Notes: generated by a model from the sequence alone, not told the origin. A DNA stretch of 64,000 bases from Apodemus sylvaticus (GCF_947179515.1 NC_067485.1:74005646-74069645), one strand, 5' to 3'; positions 42,822-52,440 are shown, counted from the first letter of the stretch. A program made the numbers and translations.

Positions 42822-43019
42822 TCTCGCCTGCTAATGGATCCTAATGTAAATCTCTTCTCCACAGATACCCCATGTCTACCTCTACACTGTCCACTCCTCC
42901 CATGATGACAATGGGCTAACCCACTAAAACTACAAACAAGCGTCCAAGGAAATGCTGTCTTTCATAAAAACTGCTTTGCTCACAATATCTCTTCACAGCA
43001 ACAGAATGCTGCTAAGACA
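42582..43019 (+). mobile_element. MTD-like MaLR solo LTR with perfect 5-bp target duplication
   Basis: It starts TGTGCTGGTTTGAATGAG and ends CAGAATGCTGCTAAGACA, the TG..CA ends of a MaLR LTR. GACCC flanks it on both sides (42577-42581 and 43020-43024), as expected of ERVL-type integration. The middle holds CCTTGTTGGAGGACGTGTGTCAC and a 76-base (TC)n run (42742-42817). Confidence 0.9.
42742..42817. repeat. (TC)n microsatellite inside the LTR
   Basis: Thirty-eight TC units occupy the CT-rich position of the LTR, the same place as the run in the MTD-like copy at 20.65 kb. Confidence 0.97.
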
Positions 43020-43375
43020 GACCCTCAGAGTCAGAATTACAGCAGTTTTGAGCTCTCCGACCTGAACACTGGCATGAAAACTGACTTTCTCTTGAAGACC
43101 AAGAAGCACTTTTAATTCCTGAGCATCTCTCAAGCCCCCAGAGTATAGAGGTGGTAAGGTGAAGTCTGGCCACCTTGGAAGATAAGGTGAGTTGTCAGAG
43201 AAAGGGTGATGTGTATATGATGTTTGAATGTGAAATCTCTTTCATAGGTTCATATGTTTGAACACTTGGTCCGCAGATGGTGGCATTGTTTGTGAGGTTA
43301 TGGAGCCCTTAGGATGTGGGACCTTGTCGGGAGAAATGAGTGAGTGGACAGAGGCTTTTAGGTTCATGCGCTGTG

Positions 43376-44335
43376 TGGTGGTTTAACTACGTATGGCCCC
43401 CATTGATTCTTGTGTTTGAATGCTTGGCCCATAGGGGGTGGCATTTTAGGAGGTGTTGTCTTGTTGGAGTTAGTGTGACCTTGTTGGAGGAATTGTGTCA
43501 CTGTAGAGATAGGATTTAAGGCCAGTCACACAGTTCTATAGGCTTGGATTTTTCAAAACCTTCTTTAAATATGGTTCTATAGTGCTTCAGCCTCCCCTGT
43601 AGCCCACCACCCTCCAGAGGTAGGGGAAAGAAAGTTAATAGGAAGTGGGGGTTGTGGACCTGTTTAGGTACAGCTTTTTGGAACAATTCCAATCTTCATT
43701 GTCCGCAGTCCACTCCACTTGGGAAACACCAAACATGAATCAGTAGCAGTGGCTTGATCCAGAAGAAACCGTGAGGCTCTGCAGACAGACATGAGTCCAC
43801 AGAAGTGGAAAGATGCAGCAGGAACACCACCAGAAGGGCTTTGGTGTGTTTCTCTCTATAAAGCCAGGGCAAGTGAAGATCAGTGAAGAAAGCAAGGCAA
43901 ACCAATGCACGAGTGTCTCAGCAAAGACCAGTGTCAGCAAAGACCAATGAAGACCAGCAAAGAGTTGCAAGGCAAACCAATGCCAGAGTGCCATCCGCTG
44001 CCTGTTGGGTTTTACTTAATAATATTTCCAGATATCACAGTCCTCTCAAAATATGTTCCAGAAAAACATCACATACCCTTTCACCAGGTAGCTTCCAGAA
44101 AAACACCACAGGTCTGTTCTCTGCAAAACATCCTCTCGTAAGACAGCTTTCAGAAAACCATCACAGGACACAACTGAGTCTCCAACACAACCAGAAATTC
44201 CCACTTCACCATCTGCTTCTGCTTCCTGCAGCTCAAGATGGAGAACTCTTAGCTCCTTCTCCAACACCGTATCAGTCGGGATGCTGCCAGACTTCCCACC
44301 ATGATGATAATGGACTAAACACCACTTTCTAACAA
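43376..44335 (+). mobile_element. MTD-like LTR, middle layer of the nest
   Basis: The left part (43376-43550) is TGGTGGTTTAACTACGTATGGCCCCCATTGATTC, TGTTTGAATGCTTGGCCCATAGGGGGTGGC and GAGGAATTGTGTCACTG. The right part (about 44205-44335) is CTTCCTGCAGCTCAAGATGGAGAACTCTTAGCTCCTTCTCC..CCCACCATGATGATAATGGACTAAAC. The 3' end appears shortened. Its target duplication is not clean. Confidence 0.75.
43551..44204 (+). mobile_element. Innermost insertion of the nest, LTR-like, unidentified
   Basis: About 650 bases separate the two halves of the middle LTR. TGTAGCCCACCACCC at about 43600 could be an LTR start and TTCTCTCTATAAAGCC at 43851 a TATA-like box. CAGCAAAGACCA/AGCAAAGACCAATG words are tandemly repeated at 43915-43985, and (A/T)GTTCCAGAAAAAC-type words recur at 44053-44150. 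I do not recognise the family and cannot place exact edges. Confidence 0.5.
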
Positions 44336-44547
44336 TGGTAATAGCCTGATACCACCTGCTTTTCTCTCTCTCTGCTTCCTGAGTGTGGATGCAATGTGAT
44401 CAGCTTGCTTCCTGTGCCTCGCTGTGTCTTTCCTGCCTACTGCCTCGCCTTTCTCACCATGATAAAATCTATACCTCTGGGACTGTGAACCACAATAAAC
44501 CTTTTCCCTCTTTAGCTCATTTTTGGCGGTATATTATATCTCAGCCA

Positions 44548-44550
<3 letters not shown>

Positions 44551-44594
<44 letters not shown>

Positions 44595-44627
44595 TGTGTA
44601 TGTGTGTGTATGTGTGTGTGTGTGTGT

Positions 44628-44672
<45 letters not shown>
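44551..44672. repeat. (TG)n microsatellite
   Basis: Sixty or so TG units with a few TATG interruptions replace the end of the outer LTR. Confidence 0.97.
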
Positions 44673-44673
<1 letters not shown>

Positions 44674-45157
44674 TAGGGGAGCTCATATAGAAGGTAATAG
44701 ATGATGAAACCTGATGGGAGAAATCAATTTAAATAAGAAAAGGAAAAGTTTATGAGTTCAGAAAGTGGAGGGGAACTGAGAGTTAGTGTGAGCCATGGAC
44801 TCCACAGGGCCATCTCAGGTGAGGCCATGCGGAGCGATGTCAGCTCAATGCTGAGGACCTGTGACTAGCTGCCCACGAGGACAGGCTACAGCTCAGGATT
44901 GTGACGGAGAACTGAAGAAGAAAGCTGTGGTGTGATTTTGACAAGAGCAGATTTGGTGTAAAAGATTGGAAGATCCGAGAAAATACAGGGAGTTGCTAAT
45001 CACAGAAATGATATCTAATAATAAAAGTGATAGTGTTTTATAGTCAGTCTGTTGGTTGGGGTGGTAGGAGTCATCCTTCTCCACAACAGGAGCTGGTTTT
45101 TGCCTCCCACTGCCTGCCTTGGTAAGATGTCCTGGTTGAGAGGCCACAAGGCTAAAG
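44673..45157. other. Unique sequence
   Basis: Nothing recognised. Confidence 0.45.
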
Positions 45158-45362
45158 TATGGTGGTAAAGAGTTCAGCAGGAAGATCGTGGGCTTGAACT
45201 CACTCTAGAACTTCCCATTAGCAGCCGAGTGACCTCCCTGAGACGTCTCCTCCCCTGTGAAACCAATGCAATAACTACGTCTTCCTTGACTCACTTGTTT
45301 GAGGAGATGGATTTGGACCACCAGGATAAAAGGCACCAATAAAAGGCACTCTGCCAATGCCA
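45158..45362 (+). repeat. MIR (ancient tRNA-derived SINE), near full length
   Basis: GTGGTAAAGAGTTCAGCAGGAAGATCGTGGGCTTGAACTC, AACTTCCCATTAGCAGCCGAGTGACC, CTCCTCCCCTGTGAAACC and AAAAGGCACTCTGCCAATGCC are the MIR blocks in order. It is one of the better-kept ancient elements in the window. Confidence 0.8.
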
Positions 45363-45728
45363 GGAAGAGCTTTCTTTTGAAAGGCAAAATTTGGCTGGTT
45401 CGTGTCTGAACACTATAGCTGTCATATATATGACCCGAGTCTACTAGCTCCGGAAAATACTACAGACACTTGAAAATCTGTGTGAACATATGGTGACAGT
45501 GTGAGCTGTGGGTGGGTTGTGCTTATGACAGGAGAACTCCCAGGCAGAAATGGATGTTAAATACAAATAGATAACTCTTCAAGAAACCCTTCTGTCAGCC
45601 CTGCCTGGGGTCACATTTGACTCCAAACACTGAAGTCCAATGGAGTCATATAATGGTTCAAATGTTAGAGATACCTTCCTGTCAGCAAAGGGAGGGGAAG
45701 ATGGTTAAAGATTAGACATGGCAGCGAA
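45363..45728. other. Unique sequence
   Basis: Nothing recognised. Confidence 0.45.
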
Positions 45729-45925
45729 GGCTGGGGAGACGCCTCAGCAGTTAAGAATGTGTATTGCTATCATAGAGGACCCAAGTTCAGTTCTCAGTAA
45801 TCCGCGTTGGGAGGCTCAGAGGTAACTGTAGCTTCCGGATCTAACACCTCTGACCTCCTGAGATAGGTCCACTTGCATGCAATACCCCCATGTACATAAT
45901 TTAAAGTAATAAAAATAACTCTTTA
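45729..45925 (+). repeat. B2/B3-type SINE
   Basis: GGCTGGGGAGACGCCTCAGCAGTTAAGAATGTG..GAGGACCCAAGTTCAGTTCTC gives the tRNA-like head. AGGTAACTGTAGCTTCCGGATCTAACACC and AATTTAAAGTAATAAAAATAAC complete it. Confidence 0.88.
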
Positions 45926-45944
45926 AGAATCAGTAACAGAGCTG

Positions 45945-46020
45945 GAAATGCAGATCACTGGTGGGGTGTTTACCTAGCATGTGTAAAGACCCTGGGTTCT
46001 ATCCCCGGCATTGAAAACAG
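45945..46020 (+). repeat. ID-like SINE monomer
   Basis: GAGCTGGAAATGCAGATCACTGGTGGGGTGTTTACCTAGCATGTGTAAAGACCCTGGGTTCTATCCCCGGC keeps the tRNA-Ala-derived A and B boxes. It is diverged, unlike the young ID elements of rat. Confidence 0.75.
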
Positions 46021-46210
46021 AATCTGACCATGAGATGGGAGCATCTGGTTAGCTATGCAGAGGGTGTTGAATGAGCTACAATATACACTTGTGACTTAAA
46101 ATTAGTGCCAATTAAACATGTCGGCTTTAAAAATATGAAATGATGCCCAGACTAAGTTTTAATTCTCTCACAAGAGAATCTCCCTTTAACTTTTCTACAC
46201 CTTTTTTAAA

Positions 46211-46212
<2 letters not shown>

Positions 46213-46253
<41 letters not shown>

Positions 46254-46396
46254 CCACAATGCATCTATGAAGTTCAGAGGACAACACAGGGGAATTGGCT
46301 CTTTCCTTCTACTACTTGGGGGGCCTGGGGAACAAACTCAAGTTGTAAGATCTGGCACAGAACATCTTTACCCACTGAACCATCTCGCCGGTTCCC
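46213..46396 (-). repeat. (TG)n plus B3 SINE
   Basis: A TG run (46213-46250) is the tail. TTCAGAGGACAACACAGGGGAATTGGCTCTTTCCTTCTACTACTTGG, GGAACAAACTCAAG and ATCTTTACCCACTGAACCATCTCGCCGGTTCC are the reverse complement of a full B3. Confidence 0.92.
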
Positions 46397-47100
46397 TAAA
46401 TTTTCTATTCTTCTAATCAGTTCCGATCTTGGATTTTTACAAAAAAATATATATATATTTTTCCAAGATTCTGTTAATGATGCATCTGCCTTAGTTCTTT
46501 TTATCCAAGTTACATAGCAGAGGCTTCAGGCTTAACATAAATGTGACATTTAACTAAGAAGTCAGAACCCAAGACGGGTGCGGATTTTCATTATGTATAA
46601 AACAGAAACTCAGTCATTAAAATTAAAGGCCTTCCCGCTGTAGGGCTGTCTATTTGTTTGAAGTTTTAATACAGTCGTATAACATCTCAAATAACTTGCT
46701 TACTTTAAACAACAAATATTTGAAAAGGGAAATAGGATTGAAAGCCTAAATCAAGGAACAGCTTGTTAAGAAAGCAATATTCAGGGCATAAATTACTTGT
46801 TAAAAACTAGCTATTTCATTACAGCTTGCTATTTAAAGAACTTGGATGAATCCCTCCACAAAACAAATAAAAAGGCAGCTAATGAGCAAATTTCCTGACA
46901 CAGCCTTATCACAGCTTTGTGTATCAGTCTTTCTTGAAGGGTATGCTACTAGTCACAGCATATGTGCCACATTATACAAACCCGCAAACTTTCAAGCATG
47001 TTTGATTTGCCCTCTGCGGAGCAGAGTTTACGGAAGCAGCTATCTTGGATAGAATCGAAGCATATGTGTAGTTTTGAAAATGTGAAACTGTGAACTTAGC
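46397..47100. other. Unique AT-rich sequence; conserved-element candidate at 46560-46850
   Basis: This repeat-free block has words such as GTCATTAAAATTAAAGGCC and GCATAAATTACTTG, resembling deeply conserved developmental enhancers. That is an impression only. Confidence 0.4.
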
Positions 47101-47817
47101 CAAGAGTCTCACTTCTCTTTTTTTTTCTTTTCTATTTTGTTTCTTATTTCTTTATCTTCACCCCAATCCCACTCACCTCCCCTTTCCTTCATATCCACCA
47201 TCAACCCTTGCAACCTCCCCCACAAAAGATAAAATAAACCACAAACAACAACAACAACAAACCTCTCCTTGTGGAAGCTGTTGTGTGTCACAGTGTGTCC
47301 TACACTGTACCCTTTTGTCCATACATCTTTGCTCGCAAATGTTCATTGCAACAAGTTCTCAGTCTGGTTTGAGGCGTCTGGCTTCTGCTACGCTATCAGT
47401 ACTGGATCCTGACTGGGACTCCTCTCAGATGTCCTATTCTTGCCCTGTGTTGTAGAGTCCCTGAACCTTTAGATCAGTAGGACTGGCCCCTTCGCACACC
47501 CCAGAAGTTCTTAGAGGGGGGAGATCTTGGGGTGGACCAACTCAAAGCCTGAATCTGCACCTGGGTAGTAGCCGAGTTGGTCAGCCCACCAGCTCTCCTC
47601 CACCCATGCCACTAGGGCCAGTTCTCTAGTAGTGCCCAGGCTAGTTCAGCCACAGCTGCAGCTGGCTGGGGACAAGCTCAGCTTCCCTGTTCTCATGCAC
47701 TTGAAACTGGTTCCCCATGCCCATGCCATCAGGGCCAGATCTGCTCACTGCCCAGGCAAGGTGAGAGGCCAGCTATCCCACCTGCCGGAGGCAGCCAGAG
47801 ATGCGGGGGAAGGCATC

Positions 47818-48317
47818 TGTATTAGTCTGGGTTCTCTAGAGTCACAGAATGTATGGGCAGTCTCTATATAGTTAGGGAATTAGTTGGTGACTTACAGTCT
47901 GTAGTCCAACTCCCCAACAACGGTCAGCAGCAGCTGTGGATGGAAGTCCAAGGATCTAGTAGTTACTCAGTCCCACGAGGCAAGCAGGCAAGGAAGAGTG
48001 AGTAAATCTTCCTTCTTCCAATGTCCTTATATAGATCTCCAGCAGAGGGTGTAGCCCATATTAAAGGCTGTAGGTCTCCAGCAGAGGGTGTGGCCCAGAT
48101 TAAAGGCCTGTACCTCCATACCTTTAATCCCAGATGATCTTGAACTCAGAGATCTCCTTGTCATAATCTTCTGGAATTCATAGATCTCCATGCCAAGATC
48201 CAGGTCAGAAACTTATATGTCTGAGCCTCCAGATTAGGATCATAGGTGAGCCTTCCAATTCTAGATTATAGTTCATTCCAGATATAGTCAAGTTGACAGC
48301 CAGAAATAGGCACTACA
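47818..48317 (+). mobile_element. LTR-like rodent repeat, 500 bp, with 5-bp target duplication
   Basis: The element begins TGTATTAGTCTGGGTTCTCTAGAG and ends GGCACTACA, so it has TG..CA ends, and GCATC flanks it on both sides (47813-47817, 48318-48322). The body includes CTTATATAGATCTCCAGCAGAGGGTGT and TCAAGTTGACAGCC. A diverged relative is at 61.9-62.3 kb. The library name is uncertain. Confidence 0.75.
48033..48111. repeat. 39-bp tandem duplication within the LTR-like element
   Basis: AGATCTCCAGCAGAGGGTGT..CCCATATTAAAGGCTGT (48033-48071) is followed directly by AGGTCTCCAGCAGAGGGTGT..CCCAGATTAAAGGCCTGT (48072-48111). The relative at 62.1 kb has only one copy. Confidence 0.9.
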
Positions 48318-48862
48318 GCATCTTTCACCCACACCACCCCATGGCAGATGAGGTGGTGTAGGACCAAGGGGCACTCGTATCCCCTTCTAGTCTGTGTTTC
48401 CACCACTAGGGCCAGCCTACTGTGCTTCTGGGGCTGGGGTGGGGAGGTGGAAGGCCCGACTCCCAAATACTGCAGTCCCAGCCGTTGAGGGGTGGGGTCA
48501 ACTTTGTGCAGCACTTGGCATCAACACGATCCATGGCGTCAGCCCAGAGCAGGGATGTCTGCAGAGCCTTTGTGGTAACATGGGCCACAAGCATTGACAC
48601 GGACTGCATGCATAGTCACAGCACCAGCCATGGCACTCCGTGGCAGCGCGGACCAGAATTTCGCTATGGCCTCAGGTGGTAGCACAGGCTGCTCACCTCA
48701 GGCTGTTCCTCACGAGTCTCGCATCTCCAGTTCTGCCTGCCTCTCTTTATAGCGCTCCAACTGTTCTACCTCTCTTTTCTCTCCCATGTCTCCATCATAC
48801 TTACAGGCTGTAGTGGTTCCCACAGCCAGCAGGCCACACAGGTGGGCCTCTGAGTATTGCTT

Positions 48863-48982
48863 ATGGAGACATTGGATTAACTGAGATATACAATGTTGGC
48901 CTCCTCCTTTCCTCCTCTTCTTCCTCCTCCTCCTCTTCTTCTTCTTCCTCTTCCTCCTCCTCTACCTCCTCCTTCTTCTCCC
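48863..48982 (+). repeat. Inverted-repeat arm 1 with (TCC/TTC)n polypyrimidine tract
   Basis: ATGGAGACATTGGATTAACTGAGATATACAATGTTGGCC followed by a CTCCTCCTTTCCTCCT-type tract. The reverse complement recurs at 49591-49671 with four mismatches in the first 54 bases. Confidence 0.88.
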
Positions 48983-49590
48983 CTTTTTTTTTCATCAGAA
49001 CACATACTGCATGACTAGTCACTAGTGCCTTTACCACCTTTCTATTTTGGAGAAACTTTAAACATTTTCGAATAGCTTTGGATTTGCTTTGGAAAAGCAA
49101 TCCAAATATTAACAGTTTTTTTTTTTACCCCACCCAGTTTCCTCCAGGGCTAACATCCTTTCCTTTCCTACTATAATCCACTCAGCATCATCTGTCAGAT
49201 AGATAATTTACTGAAGTCTGTACTTAATTGAGGTTTCTCAGGTCTTTCCAGTACTTTCTATTCTAAGGTCACCACAGGAGGCTAGTGACTTCAAGTCCTC
49301 TGGTCAGAATCATGTTGTCAGAGTTCTCTGATCCTGATTACCCTGTTCGATTTGGACATCATTCTCCTATTGTTTTGTAGAATATTCTGAGCTTAGATTA
49401 CTGTGGCATTTTTCCCTGGCTTTAGTGGCAATGGGATACGGGGTTATGGGATAGACATCATAGAGCAGTGTCCTCATTGCTTCCTGTCAAGGTTATGTGC
49501 CCTTGGTATGATTCATCCCCAATGACCACATTTTGAAAACGGTTGTTGTGAAGCATTGAGTGGATCAGAGAGGTTTGCTTCCTCCTTCAG
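48983..49590. other. Spacer of the inverted repeat, unique sequence
   Basis: About 610 bases between the arms. No gene or repeat recognised. Confidence 0.5.
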
Positions 49591-49671
49591 GAGGAAGAAG
49601 AGGAGGAGGAGGGGGATAGGAGGAAAGGAGGAGACCAACACTGCATATCTCAGTTATTCCAATGTCTCCAT
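49591..49671 (-). repeat. Inverted-repeat arm 2 with (GGA/GAA)n polypurine tract
   Basis: The purine tract leads into GGAGACCAACACTGCATATCTCAGTTATTCCAATGTCTCCAT, the reverse complement of arm 1. Its right edge runs directly into a B2-like tail at 49672. Confidence 0.88.
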
Positions 49672-49765
49672 CTGACATTCTCTTCTGGCCTCCATGGGCA
49701 CTACATGCATATACATGTATGCGCATGTAGACATACACTTAATTCAAATAAATCTTTAGAAACAT
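49672..49765 (+). repeat. 3' tail of a B2/B3-type SINE
   Basis: CTGACATTCTCTTCTGGCCTCCATGGGCACTACATGCATATACATG..CATACACTTAATTCAAATAAATCTTTAG is the SINE's 3' third. The head is missing and replaced by the inverted-repeat arm. Confidence 0.75.
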
Positions 49766-49965
49766 GTAATATATACATATACATATACCACATATACATA
49801 TACTACATTTACATATCCCACAAATACATATACTACATATACATATACTACATATGCATATGCCACATATGCATATACTATATATGCATATACCATATAT
49901 GCATATACCACATATGCATAAACTGCATTTGCATATAATGCATATACATATACACATGCACATAC
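49766..49965. repeat. 18-bp-type minisatellite of CATATA/CATATG units
   Basis: Units like CATATACATATACTACAT and CATATGCATATACCACAT repeat about eleven times with an 18-base rhythm. The rhythm produces six-residue periodic frames on both strands that are not genes. Confidence 0.9.
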
Positions 49966-50029
49966 ATGCATATGCTGTGCACACATGTGTCGGGGAGTAT
50001 ATGCACATGCCTTCCTTAATCACTCTTTA

Positions 50030-50255
50030 TGCATTTTCTGAGACAGGCTCTCTCACTGCATCTGGAACGCATCAAGAGTCTAGGCCAACTAGCCAATGAA
50101 ATCAAAGGATCCTGTATCTCTGTCTCCCTAGATCTGGTATTACAGCCATGTGATGCAACAACCAGCTTTTCATGTGGGTGCTAGAGAGGTGAACTTAGGT
50201 CCTCATGCTTGCATTATAAGCACTTTACCCACTGAACCACCTCTCCGGCTCACAA
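50030..50255 (-). repeat. B4 SINE
   Basis: TCTGAGACAGGCTCTCTCACTGCATCTGGAAC..CTAGGCCAACTAGCC..CTGTATCTCTGTCTCCCTAGATCTGGTATTACAGCC and GGTGAACTTAGGTCCTCATGCTTGC..CACTTTACCCACTGAACCACCTCTCCGGCTC are the minus strand of B4. Confidence 0.88.
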
Positions 50256-50734
50256 TGAGATTTTCCCTAACTGATTGTCTTCCTAGGTTGGTCACTTTCA
50301 CCTCGTGAACATATCTTGGAGAAAACAAGATGTGCCAAGGAACACATTTCTTTAACAAGACCTGTTGAGCTGCTATGGTTTGGCTGCATCTTTCTGGGCC
50401 AATGTGCTGGTGACAGGGTCCTACATGTAACACTGGGAGCACAGACGAGGTGATTGGGAAGGTGTTTCTATCTGAACATTCTGTTATTCATTTCTGCATT
50501 TAAGTAATAGATGGTCTGGGCCAGGCTCTGTATTTGGGCACTGGGAGTGAAGGTATAAAAAAGCATAAAACCTTGCAGCATGTTCAAAGAGTATTTTAAT
50601 CACAGCAACCCAACAGCAGCTTACAAAATCAGCTCTCACTAATTCACAGATTCCTCCAGCCATCTTTTATCCACAGCATGACTTATGTTACAATATCATT
50701 TAAATTCATCTGCCCATTTTTACATTTCATTTTA
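50256..50734. other. Unique sequence
   Basis: Nothing recognised. Confidence 0.45.
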
Positions 50735-50885
50735 TTTTTATTAATGTGTGTATGTATGTTGTGTCTGTGTGTGCATGCGTGCATACTATATCCATGTAAG
50801 TGTCCATGGAGGTCATGGCAGATCCCTTAGAGATAGAGTTAAAGGGTTCTGATGACAAAACCCAGGTCCTATAGAACAGTGGGAC
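50735..50885 (-). repeat. B2/B3-type SINE
   Basis: TTAATGTGTGTATGTATG tail, then CATGTAAGTGTCCATGGAGGTCATGGCAGATCCCTTAGAGATAGAGTTAAAGG and GACAAAACCCAGGTCCTATAGAAC. The head is degraded. Confidence 0.7.
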
Positions 50886-51307
50886 ATTTTTTTAAACTGC
50901 TGTGTCCTTTCTTAAGGCTCTGATTTACCCATTTTAGCATTCACACGGATGAGATGAGACAACCTACTGCAGAAATTGTATGGAAAACATTGCAACACAG
51001 TTTCTTCTTTCCCCCAAATAGAAGATCCAAAATGGTGTATTTCCGTTCTTATAAACCTAACAAGTCTCTTGCCATTTTCCATTCTGAAATATTTTCATAT
51101 CACTTGGAAGAATTTCTAAAGGTTGGGAGAAGGGTAATGAGCTATAAGAGCCCAGAGCAATCTATTAACATATGACAAAAGTAGAAATGTCATTTCTATA
51201 AGACTGAATGGGAAAATGAGTAGATGCGAGCTAATAAACTATATGTTTACAGTCAAGATTTTAATGATCATCATTTGTAAAGACTACAGCCCATTAAAAC
51301 AGTTTGC
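50886..51307. other. Unique sequence
   Basis: Nothing recognised. Confidence 0.45.
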
Positions 51308-51357
51308 TTGTGTATGCTAGGCAAGTGCTCTACCACTGAGTTATGTTCTTAACCCTT
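51308..51357 (-). repeat. ID-like SINE fragment
   Basis: GTATGCTAGGCAAGTGCTCTACCACTGAGTTATGTTCTTAACCC is the reverse complement of an ID head. Confidence 0.75.
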
Positions 51358-51920
51358 GTAAAATGTTCCTGAGTTAGGATTTTACTGTTTCCTGAGCTGA
51401 CCTTCCTTTGTATTTGCTGGGAAGTAAAAGTTGATTGAGGAAATGTACTCATTGCCTTTTAAGAAAAATAATCCAAATACTCTTTACTCCAAGGATTGAA
51501 GTAAATGTCGTGTGCATGAAAGCATTTGGTAAATGATGAGAAATGACACTAACATTTACGTTTCCTAAGCATCTTCTGTTTCAAGCTAGACATTCAGTGA
51601 CTAGAAGATGATTGCTCATAAGGCAGGCATTCCTTGGCACTCCAGATCAACTATGTGTGGGCCATCTTGGTTTTTGTTGGTTGCTTTTCTTTTAAAAAAA
51701 AATGTAGATTAAAGGCATTAGGAATTACTGCAATGAATAAAACAAAGTATGGACTTATGAAGAAATCATTGCTTCATTGACTTCCTACTAGAATTCCTTC
51801 TCCAGAAGAACACTTTTATACCATGGCATGGGCATGCTCATATACTCATGGGCAACCATGAGCTTCTCCATGATGGGTGAACAGGTGACCAATACCTCCT
51901 GCTGGCACACCCTCCGTCCT
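51358..51920. other. Unique sequence
   Basis: Nothing recognised. Confidence 0.45.
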
Positions 51921-52090
51921 TGTCTCCCTCCCTCCCTCCCTCCCTCCCTCCCTCCCTCCCTCCCTCCCTCCCTCCCTTTCTTCTTCTTGCCCCTCCTTCC
52001 TTTCTCCCTCCCTCCCTCTACCTCTGCATTTCCTTCCTTTTTATGTCCCTTCCTCTTAACCTTCTTTCTCTTCCCTTTCTTCATTCCCCT
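51921..52090. repeat. (TCCC)n microsatellite and polypyrimidine tract
   Basis: About 13 CCCT units (51924-51976) lead into 110 bases of mixed CT sequence. Confidence 0.95.
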
Positions 52091-52240
52091 TTCTTCTTCA
52101 GTTTTCAACATAAATGGAATACATGACAGCGTAGATGACTTTGTCTGATTTTTCATGTAATAACATAAAAAGAATCTTTAACAAGAGAAACATAGTGGTG
52201 TGGCTTACTAACTTAAAGTCCATTATTTTCCATGGGTGCA

Positions 52241-52440
52241 CTAGTTAATTTTTATCACTGTGACCAAATATCAGAGAGATCCACGATGTACGGGAGGAAA
52301 GATTTATTCCATCTCATGGATTCAGAGTGGCAGTCCATGATGGCAGGGAGGTGTGGTGGGGCAGAGTAATACATAGCATGGCCATTAACAGAAGGAGGTA
52401 TTCTGAAGCTTTCTCCCTAGCCTTCTGTTATTTTTTCTGG
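52241..52440 (+). repeat. Rodent LTR-like repeat, diverged
   Basis: CACTAGTTAATTTTTATCACTGTGACCAAATATCAGAG, GGAGGAAAGATTTATTCC and CATGATGGCAGGGAGG match the pattern of copies at 17.3 and 61.6 kb. Confidence 0.6.

Larger units (their letters stand above)
42466..43140 (-). repeat. B2/B3-type SINE interrupted by an MTD-like LTR
   Basis: The tail side is TTTTATTTATTTACATGATGG, (TG)n, then ACACGCGCGCGCAG (42466-42581). After the LTR it resumes with CTCAGAGTCAGAATTACAGCAGTTTTGAGCTCTCCGACC and the CTGAGCATCTCTCAAGCCCCC head. Confidence 0.8.
43222..44555 (+). mobile_element. MTE-like MaLR LTR, outermost layer of a three-deep nest
   Basis: The left half (43222-43375) has GTTTGAATGTGAAATCTC, GTTCATATGTTTGAACACTTGGTCCGCAGATGGTGGC and GTGGGACCTTGTCGGGAG. 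The right half (44336-44555) has CTCTCTCTGCTTCCTGAGTGTGGATGCAATGTGATCAGC, CTCACCATGATAAAATC, GGACTGTGAACCACAATAAACC and GGTATATTATATCTCAGCCACAG. Together they make one LTR, separated by 960 bases of later insertions. Confidence 0.82.
47101..48862 (+). repeat. GC-richer rodent repeat composite, split by an LTR-like insertion
   Basis: A T-rich then C-rich start with (CAA)n (47110-47265) leads into a GC-rich body with repeated GCCACTAGGGCCAG / GCCATCAGGGCCAG / CACTAGGGCCAGCC words about 27-100 bases or more apart. The pattern resembles an internal part of a rodent retroelement, but I cannot name it. Removing 47818-48317 joins the two halves cleanly. Confidence 0.45.

Noticed and set aside
45945..46020. 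Evidence for rat because of an ID-type element
   Set aside because: The ID-like copies here are old and diverged; none resembles the young, near-identical ID copies abundant in rat, and the L1 tail at 63.9 kb looks mouse-like.
49766..49965. Possible CRISPR-like array
   Set aside because: Units are contiguous minisatellite repeats without unique spacers, in a vertebrate genome.
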